From contig BFEA01000312.1 of NCBI GenBank assembly GCA_003427395.1, positions 1,669,991 through 1,708,159 of the forward strand: a DNA stretch of 38,169 nucleotides. Direction: 5' to 3'. The notes beneath the pieces were generated by a model. It had not been told where the DNA came from. It worked only from the letters and a program-made list of their open reading frames with translations, and did no database searches. Each line of letters begins with the position of its first letter. The first letter of the stretch is position 1. Both the position numbers and the translations under genes were made by a program. The DNA is from Chara braunii. Lineage: Eukaryota; Streptophyta; Charophyceae; Charales; Characeae. This document shows, one piece after another, positions 30,664 through 38,169 of the stretch.

Positions 30664-30742
30664 TCGGTAGGTGCATACTATTTTATGGCTTAACATATCC
30701 GTTGCAACACATAAATGTAGGCACCAACCGACCACAAAAAAT
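30664..30742. repeat. Small foldback element with GTCGGTAGGTGCATA arms, copy 1 (diverged)
   Basis: GGTCGGTAGGTGCATA near 30663-30678 is partially complemented by GTAGGCACCAACCGACC near 30719-30736. The same arm sequence occurs in two further foldbacks at 33906-33992 and 34567-34656. Confidence 0.65.
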
Positions 30743-31317
30743 GTCGCCAAAAAAATATATATATATTCACACTTTATAATTTGAAAAATCATATGTTTCG
30801 GAGACATTCGTCAACATACCAAAGAAATAAACATATGTAAAAAAAATAAATAAATTAGGTACCTGATTACAAAAAGTGAGTTCTAATGTGACCTTCTTCG
30901 TGATGCATGTGACAGCGGCAATGGCTCCCGCTCTGCCGAGGCAGCTCATTGACGATTTGAAGAGAGAGAGAGATGACATGGAGAGAGGGCTGCCACCATT
31001 TTTTGCTTGTTAAAACTTCTAATAATGTTTAAATTGTTTGAGAAAGAGAGAGCGAGAAAAAAACGTTCCTCTGAGTCAAAATTCAGACGGGTGGTGGAAG
31101 CACAAAAAAAAAAAAAAAAAAGGCAACGCATGTGGCGCACCACCTTAGTGCACGGCCCCAGGTGCGCACGCATCAGCGCTCGACGCATGAGTAGCGTGCG
31201 CATGCGCATATCGCGCACGTATCTGTCATGCGCACATGGCGCAATGCCTGAATGAGCCACAAGTATGATATTTATATACATGAAGTGTCCTCGCTTGCGT
31301 GACCGGCTTACATGCGG
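30743..31317. other. No gene; includes a 19-nt A-run and a CG/CA-rich alternating stretch
   Basis: An A-run sits near 31101-31120. From about 31130 to 31250 the sequence is dense in GCGC, GTGCGCAC and GCGCATGCGCA steps, i.e. alternating purine-pyrimidine. No coding region is supported. Confidence 0.5.
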
Positions 31318-31535
31318 CCGTTGCTGCCACTGCGGCTGCTGCTGCTCCTACTACTGCTTCTATTGCTGTTGCTGCTATTGTTGATATTGTTGATATTGTT
31401 GCTACTTGTAGTAGTAGTGGTATTGTAAGTACTACTGCAACTGCTACTAGTAGCAACCAGTTCTACCTCTACTACCATTATTGCTACTTCTGGTATTCGG
31501 AGTATTATTGTTGGTACTACCACTAACACTATGTA
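31318..31535. repeat. Trinucleotide-rich tract (GCT/ACT/ATT family)
   Basis: Imperfect runs of GCTGCT, ACTACT, TTGTTGATATTG and AGTAGTAGT. All three plus-strand frames stay open with single-residue-biased translations (Ala, Thr or Tyr), which is expected of such repeats and not evidence of a gene. Confidence 0.85.
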
Positions 31536-31549
31536 ATAACTTGCTTGCA

Positions 31550-31554
31550 TGTGT

Positions 31555-31606
<52 letters not shown>
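31550..31606. repeat. (GT)n microsatellite
   Basis: About 26 GT units with one GA interruption near 31560. Confidence 0.97.
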
Positions 31607-31609
<3 letters not shown>

Positions 31610-32315
31610 TATGAGGTCACCGCCCAAGGAGACAACCACCCGATATAACTTCAAGAGGAGCGAAGTGCTCCTCATGTTGCAGTGTGCATGTTTAGCGTTA
31701 CACTGCTGGAGCGAGTGCTTGGTGTGGCCAGCACTGGTGAGGAAGAAGGTCACTTGACCCCTCCACTCAGCTATAGTGTAGCGGACCAGAGGGAAGACTC
31801 CAGGGGTGTAGGAGGAGGAGGAGAGTGATGGGGGTACTTACTTGGCTATGGTGGACGGCATCTTCATCTTTTTCGTTGGTGTTGCTCCTAAGAGGCCTCT
31901 TTCGGGGCAGAGATAGGCATGGCGGCCTAAGTATGGGGAGCATATCAGCTTTGTATTGTCCTTTGAACATCGGACCTGGACTCCGCTAGTCCGCCATACC
32001 CACCTACTAGGAGAAGGAAGAATGAGGTGTAATGGATGGCCATGGTGGACCTAGTTGTTGGCAGTAAGGAGGAGATTCAAACTTTTATTTTGGTTTATTC
32101 TTTCAATGTTGTTATTATTATTGTTAAAAAAACATTAGAGGAGTCCAAGGTGGTTGGAGATGGTGGCGAGTGGGAAAGTTATTTCAAATTGGTCTTTGTT
32201 GGCGGACACCTTCTTTTCTTCCATTCTTATTTCTTCATCTTCCCTTGTCGATTTCTCTTTCCAAGTTCTTTCATTTCAATTGCACACAACCAGGATCGTA
32301 ACAACTACTGCTACA
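31607..32315. other. No gene recognised
   Basis: Frames up to 115 codons are present without recognisable domains, and none is conserved elsewhere in the window. Confidence 0.4.
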
Positions 32316-32385
32316 ACTACTTCCATTTACTACTATTACTACTACTGCTACACGAGCACGCCCACCTCATCTACTACTACTAGTT
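32316..32385. repeat. (ACT)n-rich tract
   Basis: Imperfect TACTACTAT and CTACTACTAC repeats. Confidence 0.85.
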
Positions 32386-32399
32386 TTGGCCGCACCACT

Positions 32400-32830
32400 G
32401 ATGCTACTACGGGGCCCCCTCTGTAGCTTGTCCTCCTACCTCTGTCCTCCACCACCCGTCCTCCCGTGCGCCATCTTTTTATTCCTCTGCCCATCGTTCC
32501 ACCTTCTTCCCCGTTCATCATTGTTCATCGCCCTTCCTCCCTCCTCCCTCCTTCATCGCCCCTTCTCTCTCCACCATTGCAAATCCTTCCTTCCACTATT
32601 TTTTTTGTTTGCTATCTGTATCTGTTGTGAAATCCCACACTCCTCGTCTTCCCTCCCCGCTTGCTATGACTCTCCTTTGCTTCGACTCTCCTCCTTGCAT
32701 CGTCCCTCTATAGTATATCCGCCCTCCTCCCTCGTCCATGACCCCTCCTCCCTCCTCCATGCTCCATCCTCCCTCCCTCCTCGTCTATCACCCCTCATCC
32801 TTTCCCTTTCCTCCCTCCGTTTGTGTATTG
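32400..32830. repeat. Pyrimidine-rich tract (CTCC/CCTC family)
   Basis: Plus strand is dominated by CTCCTCC and CATCC variants. A 189-codon frame spans it but is Ser/Leu/Pro-rich with no domain. Confidence 0.75.
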
Positions 32831-33007
32831 TCATGTTCGCTATACACAACTCCACAAAAAGAAAGCATGACTGTGTCAAACTGTTTAGGGTGTGTGTAGG
32901 TGGGTGTGAGAGAGAAGGGTTACTTGGGACCCTGGGTACAAGGACGCTACATTGAACCATGTTGCATGCAGCTGTTTTGTTTTTGTTAGTGCATTTATTC
33001 TTTTACC

Positions 33008-33166
33008 CCTTTGGGTATATAACTTTGACGTTCTAAGCCGCAATTTTAGTGTTTCTTTAACCGAAATTGTCACGGCATACCATGTTCCCACTAGTACAAC
33101 CTGACAATTTCGGTTCAAGACATCCGAAAATTGCGGTCAAGAACGTCGAAGTTACATGCCCAAAGG
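33008..33166. mobile_element. Foldback/MITE-like element with about 65-bp inverted arms
   Basis: The left arm 33008-33072 and right arm 33102-33166 are near-perfect reverse complements: the ends CCTTTGGGTATATAACTTTG and its complement, a GACGTTCT block, CCGCAATTTT and ACCGAAATTGTCA all match, leaving a 29-nt loop. The right arm is partly repeated at 33655-33735. No open frame is inside, so it is non-autonomous. It could also fold as a long RNA hairpin if transcribed. Confidence 0.85.
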
Positions 33167-33276
33167 AGTATTATCATTGTGTTTGTATGTGTGCGCATGT
33201 ATGTGTGTGAGAGAGAGGAGAGAGTGAGGGAGCATGTGCATGTATGAACGTGTGCATCTGCTGGGGGGGGATAAAT

Positions 33277-33524
<248 letters not shown>

Positions 33525-33654
33525 AGAGAAAGAGAGTGAGAGAGAGAGAGAGAACATCAAAAAGATAGGTATGTTCTATGCTTGTTTCAGCTAGTTTTGC
33601 TAGAGACCGTGATCACCTCTTCAACGGGTGGTATATTACCTCATGATTATGTGT

Positions 33655-33735
33655 AGATGTCGAAATTGTGGTGAGGCACGTCAAAGTTACATGCCATAAT
33701 GAGTATTGTGATGATGTGTGTGTATGTGTGTATTT
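33655..33735. repeat. Partial copy of the foldback right arm plus flank
   Basis: ACGTCAAAGTTACATGCC followed by GAGTATTGTGATGATGTGTG matches ACGTCGAAGTTACATGCC and its flank downstream of 33140. The left arm is absent, so this is a half copy. Confidence 0.7.
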
Positions 33736-33739
<4 letters not shown>

Positions 33740-33777
<38 letters not shown>

Positions 33778-33783
33778 TCCACA

Positions 33784-33815
<32 letters not shown>

Positions 33816-33856
33816 TGATCCATACACGTGTGTGTGTCTGTATGAGATAGAGAGAA
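33740..33856. repeat. Mixed (GA)n/(GT)n microsatellite
   Basis: Two GA runs separated by GATCCACACATGTGTGTGTG and ending in GT steps; the segment GTGATCCAYACA is itself duplicated. Confidence 0.92.
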
Positions 33857-34115
33857 CAAAAAAAAAAAAAATCAATGTTGTTTTCGTAAAATCACACAAT
33901 AAACAAAGTGGTGTCGGTAGGTGCATACGAATTTGCCTTTGCAGATATTGATTGTGTTTGTTTTACTATGCACCTACCGACCACTTTTCATTTTCTTGTT
34001 GATGAGTCGGTGAAACTCCGCCTAAATAATTTGTCACAACCTCTCGTCTGTTGTCATTTTCTCCCTCTGTGCCTATGGTTTACCGGACAACTTTGTTTTA
34101 GTATACACATGCAAC
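33857..34115. repeat. Dispersed repeat unit, copy 1, with 22-bp foldback
   Basis: Contains AATGTTGTTTTC, then a foldback whose arms (GTCGGTAGGTGCATA near 33912 and TATGCACCTACCGAC near 33968) extend to about 22 bp, then TTTGTCACAACCTCTCGTCT GTTGTC, CTCCCTCTGTGCCTA and CACCGGACA-like sequence. The same order appears in 34521-34800. Left flank is (GA)n, right flank is (CA)n. Confidence 0.82.
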
Positions 34116-34116
34116 A

Positions 34117-34120
34117 CACT

Positions 34121-34153
<33 letters not shown>

Positions 34154-34197
34154 ACACACACACACACAGTGCACACACATATACACACACACATAGA
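34117..34197. repeat. (CA)n microsatellite
   Basis: CA repeats with a few T substitutions and one GTG interruption. Confidence 0.96.
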
Positions 34198-34441
34198 AAA
34201 ATAGAGACAAACACATCTGAATGCAAAAATTGATGAGAAATGTGTCTTTATCCTAATGAAGGATTTTTTTTTTTTACTTATTGTATATGCGCTTTCATGT
34301 CATATTTTTTGTGTCATGTTACTCAAACGAGACAAAATTGCATTGTAGACTACAAACATATCGAAAAATATTCTTAACAACGCAAAAACCTTTATGGTTT
34401 CCACATATAGAAAGAAAAGTTTACAAAAACGAAGTTTTCAA

Positions 34442-34442
<1 letters not shown>

Positions 34443-34520
<78 letters not shown>
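34443..34520. repeat. (GA)n microsatellite
   Basis: Nearly pure GA, about 38 units, with one AA step. Confidence 0.97.
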
Positions 34521-34799
34521 TTTGGTATAAATCTAATGTTGTTTTCCTGAAATCGCAGAGTAAGCAGTGGTGGTCGGTAGGTGAATATGAATTTGCCTTT
34601 GCAAATATTGATCGTCTTTGTTTTACTATGCATCTACCGACCATTTGTCTTGTTCAAAGACATCTCATGTTTTTTCTTGTAAGATATATCAGCCTCATGA
34701 TGAGTATGTGAAATTTCGACGAAATAGTTTGTCACAACCCTTCGTCTGTTGTCCTTTTCTCCCTCTCTGCCTACGGTTCACCGGACACCTCTGTTTGAC
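34521..34799. repeat. Dispersed repeat unit, copy 2, with foldback
   Basis: Same landmarks as copy 1: AATGTTGTTTTCCTGAAATC, GGTCGGTAGGTGAATA and TATGCATCTACCGACC arms, TTTGTCACAACCCTTCGTCT GTTGTC, and CCGGACACCTCTG. Flanked by (GA)n on the left and (TA)n on the right. About 45 nt near 34650-34695 are extra relative to copy 1. Confidence 0.82.
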
Positions 34800-34843
34800 T
34801 ATATATATATATAGATATATAGATATATAGATATAGATATATA
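34800..34843. repeat. (TA)n/(GATATA)n microsatellite
   Basis: TA-rich tract directly abutting the first GC-ended element. Confidence 0.95.
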
Positions 34844-35436
34844 CAGGGTTACCTGACTGAACGTTCGGGGCCCCCCAGGTTGGCCCCCGAACGTTCGGGC
34901 GTTCGGGGTCCCGTTCGGGGGCCGAACACATCCAGGTTCGGCCCCCTCCAAAAACGATTTCGGGGCCTAAAAATAATTTTTTTTTTCTGAATGTTTTTTG
35001 TGCGTTTTTTATGATGTAACCTACACTCCTATTAAGTTTGAAGCCATTCTGCTAAGTTGACAAAACATTAAAAACCGCCAAAGATGGGGGTGTCAAAACG
35101 TGCTCGCCTACTCACTATTTTGTTTTTTTTCACTTTTAACTTTTAGTTTTTACTTTATTTCAGGGCCTCAATAATTTTTTTATTTTTTGAAATATTTTAA
35201 ATGATTTATTGATTATATAAACTACATATATGTAAATTTTCAGGGCATTTGTCAATGCTAAAAAATAATTAAAAATCGGCAAAGATGACGATGTCAAAAA
35301 GGTGCTGACACACTCACTCATTTTAATTCTCTTTTTATTTTTTCGTATTTTTATGAAATTTTATCATAGTGTTTATTTTCTGTATTTGATTTTCAATTCA
35401 AATTCGATAAAGAATTTGGATGTAATGCAAGGAACC

Positions 35437-36563
35437 TGACTGTTCACAGCTTGCTTGAGAGCATCACATCGCATGCATACATGTCATTACACGTACAAAT
35501 TGGCTTCACTCAAAACCAGATTGAGATGAGAAATGAACCAAGTAGCGCAGTTTATATTAACAATGTCATTTAATACAAAGAGTATTATGAGTTCCAGAAT
35601 TCAACGCCAACAAAAAATAGTCTCCCTCATCATACAACAACTTGGGATCTGGCTCAGCCAGCACCCTTTTTTGGATCACAGATATTGCGCCAACAGTTAA
35701 GTGTCCAACATATCCAGATTCACTTCTTGTCTTCTCTCTCTCTCTGATCTCTTCTCTCTCCCTCTAGAACTATGTCTTGGTTCTCTCTCTTCACTCTGCA
35801 TGCACACTCTCACCTACGTCACTCATTGCTATCCTACTCACTAACCCTCTACTACTAACATAGGTTGGCGCAACTATGGCTTCCCTGCAGCTAGCGCCCA
35901 GCCTCCCTCTTTCTGACGCAACTCTACTTCTGCTAGCGCCTGTCCAGCCAGCTAGCGCACAAGTGCCGCAACACTTCCACGCATCAATGTCAGTGGAAAT
36001 CTGCCTTGTGGGGAGGCAGTCTCAATTCTTATAGTGCTGGCCTCCCCAAATGAGGTATGAATTTTGCTTGTCTCGGATTCTTTCCTTGTCCCAGACTCCT
36101 TTCCGTCAAGGGTTACTGCTGTTGCGGCCTGTAGGCCTCAATTTCGGACTGCCTATCTGTACCTAGACTGTCCCTTTGACTCGAATCTGGACTGAGACTT
36201 AACCTTTTGACTTTTTCTTAGACAGACACATCTTTAATATGAACAGACACTTTTACTGCACGAACAGACACATTAACTGCACGTACAGACACACCTCTGC
36301 ATGAATAGGCATGACTGGAACATCCCCTGGATGAACAGATGTGACCCAAATATTTAGATTTTGCAATTGTTCGTCTAGGGCCACAACTGTGACCTTTGAC
36401 AATGTCTTTTGCTTTAGTTTAGAATGTGACCTTTGACCCAGAGAACATGTCCTTTGATCTGCTTTCACGAATTGGGCTCTGGGCGAGGCACCCCAATATG
36501 CTGCTTTCATCGAAGAGGGGCTGCATTGGGTAAAAGCCCTTTCAGTAGTGGCCAGGCAAATCT
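35437..36563. mobile_element. Nested insertion of unknown type inside element A
   Basis: Copies B and C run without interruption from GAATTYGGATGTAAY to AGGCAAATSTTGTTT, whereas copy A has about 1.1 kb between those points. The insert begins near AACCTGACTGTTCACAG and ends near TTTCAGTAGTGG. CAAGG and CCAGG at the two borders could be a diverged 5-bp duplication. Contents: CT-rich tract at about 35735-35790, repeated CGAACAGACAC motifs near 36240-36300, no recognised domain. A solo LTR or another non-autonomous element is possible. Confidence 0.5.
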
Positions 36564-36617
36564 TGTTTAGTTTATTTTTCTCCATAACATATGTTTTTTT
36601 TGGAATGGTTTGAAAAC

Positions 36618-36618
36618 T

Positions 36619-36650
<32 letters not shown>
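36618..36650. repeat. T-run, about 33 nt
   Basis: Pure T tract just before the GC-rich right end of copy A. Copies B and C have T-runs at the same place, so it belongs to the element. Confidence 0.95.
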
Positions 36651-36651
<1 letters not shown>

Positions 36652-36758
36652 GTCCGCGTTCGGCCCGAACGACCGAATGCCTTCCGAAGGGGTCCCGTAC
36701 GTTCGGGCGTTCGGCCCATCCCAAACGCCGGCAACCATGTATATATATGTAGAGAGAG

Positions 36759-37520
36759 AGAGGGTTGCCAGACCGAACATACGGAGGCCCCTAAGCTGAC
36801 CCCCGAACGTTCGGGCGTTCAGGTCCTCGTACGGGGCCCGAACCTGAAGGGGTTCAGACCCCGCAAAAAATTATTTTGGCAGCTTAATATTGTTATTTGT
36901 TTCAGATTTTTTTTTGTGAGTTCTTTGGGATGTAAGGTACCTCCAACTAAATTTCGACACCATTCTGCTTCGCCAAAAAAAAAACGAAAAACCGGTAAAG
37001 ATGGTGGTGTCAAAACTTGCTTGCCCACTCACTAATTTGTTTTTTTTCTCTTTTCACTTTTTGTTTTNCCTTTATTTCGGGGCGTGAACAAAATTATTAG
37101 TTTTAGAAACTTTATTTGTAGATTCTTTATTATGTAATATACACATATAAAAAATTTTCATTGCATTTCTCACAGCCAAAAAAAATTGAAAACTCGCCAA
37201 AGATGGCGGTGTCAAAAACGTGCTCGCCCACTCAATAATTTCATTCTCGTTTTATCTTTTAAAATTGTTATTATTATTAATTATTTTTAGTAATTTTTTT
37301 TTATTTCAAATTTTGTAAGGAATTTGGATGTAACGTTGAGGCAAATGTTGTTTGATTTATTCTTCTGCATAACATATATTTGTTTCAGATTTTTTAAAAT
37401 TTGTTTTTTTTTTTTTTTTGAATCCGCGTCGGCCGAACGCCCGAACGCATCCAGAGGGGGTGCCGAACGTTCGGGCGTTCGGGTTCGGGCGTTCGGCCCG
37501 TCACGAACGCCGCAGCCCTG
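36759..37520. mobile_element. Non-autonomous DNA element, copy B
   Basis: Starts GAGGGTTGCC and ends GCAGCCCTG (reverse complement CAGGGCTGC), about 760 bp. It has the same GC-rich ends with GTTCGGGC repeats, the two CGCCAAAGATGGNGGTGTCA or related blocks (about 36994 and 37196), the T-run and TCCGCGT-type right end. Only about 19 nt of TATATATATGTAGAGAGAGA separate it from copy A. Confidence 0.7.
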
Positions 37521-37548
37521 TGTGTATATATATATATAGAGAGAGAGA

Positions 37549-38169
37549 GAGGGCCAACAGCCTGTACGTACGGGGGTCCCGTACGGGGTCCGAACCCGAC
37601 GACATTTGGCCCCCGCCAAAAATTATTTCGGGGCCGAAAAATAATTATTTTTTTCTGAATTTGTATTTGTGAGTTGTCTATGACGAGCGGTAGATGCCTG
37701 TAAATTTTCTAGTCATTTGGATAAGCCAAATAAAAATAAAAAATCTTCAAAGATGGTGGTGTCAAAACGTGCTCGCCCACGGATTTTTTCACTTTTTGCT
37801 TTTTGTTTTCACTTTAGTTCAGGGTCGAAACAATTTTATTATTTTTTGAAACTCTTTTAGTGGGTTTTGTATTATGTGAAGTACACATCCGTAAATTTTC
37901 AGGGCATTTATATATGCCAAAGCAAAATGAAAAATCTCCAAAGATGGCGGTGTCGAAAACATGCTCACGCAGTTACTAAATTTAATTCTTTTTTTATTTT
38001 TATTTATTTTTATTATTAGTATTATTTTCTGTATTTTATTTTTATTTAAACTTTGGGAAGGAATTCGGATGTAATACTCAGGCAAATCTTGTTTAATTTA
38101 TTTTTCATCATAATATATCTTTTTTTCAGATTTATTTGATGACTTTGGTTTTTTTTTTTTTTTTTTTTT
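37549..38169. mobile_element. Non-autonomous DNA element, copy C, cut by the window end
   Basis: Starts GAGGGCCAACAGCCTGTACG and reproduces the internal landmarks of copies A and B in order, including the AAAGATGGYGGTGTC block twice (about 37749 and 37940) and CAGGCAAATCTTGTTTAATT, up to the T-run at 38149-38169. The GC-rich right end lies beyond the window. It is separated from copy B by about 28 nt of TGTGTA(TA)n(GA)n. Confidence 0.7.

Larger units (their letters stand above)
34844..36739. mobile_element. Non-autonomous DNA element, copy A (hAT-like ends), carrying a nested insertion
   Basis: Starts CAGGGTTACC and ends GGCAACCATG, imperfect terminal inverted repeats of the CAGGG-type seen in hAT transposons. 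It is bordered by TATATATA on both sides, compatible with an 8-bp target duplication inside a TA tract. Subterminal GC-rich segments repeat GTTCGGGC and the palindrome CGAACGTTCG at both ends. The AT-rich interior has two copies of CGCCAAAGATGGNGGTGTCA (about 35075 and 35278). No transposase frame. About 1.1 kb (35437-36563) is extra relative to copies B and C. Confidence 0.65.

Noticed and set aside
31226-31635. Ala-, Thr- and Asn/Ser-rich frames over the trinucleotide tract
   Set aside because: All frames are open because of the repeat; single-residue bias and absence of flanking coding sequence argue against a gene.

Overview
This is a repeat-dominated stretch of a eukaryotic nuclear genome. 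I found no intact host gene, no operon-like gene packing and no prokaryotic signals. It holds a decayed Ty3/gypsy retrotransposon, several satellites, long microsatellites, foldback elements and GC-ended non-autonomous DNA elements. That fits a large, repeat-rich genome. A charophyte alga, bryophyte or lycophyte is my best guess, with Chara-like genomes as one possibility, but the sequence does not prove it. The retroelement's reverse transcriptase and integrase motifs resemble the lineage best known from basidiomycete fungi more than the usual seed-plant chromoviruses.

Layout. 1-3468: degenerate sequence with short tandem repeats, probably partly the 3' untranslated region/LTR of the retroelement. 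3469-3846: the C-terminal part of a gypsy integrase (minus strand). 3847-11544: a ~7.7 kb block that appears to interrupt that integrase, because the protein resumes in the same frame at 11545. The block holds a GC-rich, possibly organelle-derived segment, minisatellites with 122-, 65-, 49- and 69-bp units, a 49-nt A-run and a SINE-like element. 11545-16820: integrase core, RNase H remnant, RT remnant, protease and gag, all on the minus strand and all broken. RT and RNase H each carry a large internal deletion, and the RT deletion junction is a perfect 28-bp palindrome. 17235-20475: three diverged tandem copies, plus a partial fourth, of an unrecognised protein module lying upstream of gag on the same strand. 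This is the most unusual coding signal in the window.

20476-22740: unassigned, partly organelle-like. 22744-26265: (GA)n followed by three adjoining satellites (91-, 92- and 172-bp units). 26389-26638: polypurine tract. 27386-30062: a ~0.6-kb duplication at ~1.45-kb offset, packed with short hairpins that are kept in both copies, and ending in a 27-bp minisatellite. 30664-34843: foldback elements and microsatellites, including ~240 bp of (GATA)n. 34844-38169: three head-to-tail copies of a non-autonomous, hAT-like element separated only by (TA)n/(GA)n. The first copy is itself interrupted by a ~1.1 kb insertion.

The proteins in the retroelement would once have made virus-like particles, copied RNA and integrated cDNA. 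As found here it cannot be autonomous. LTRs, primer-binding site and polypurine tract could not be identified by eye.
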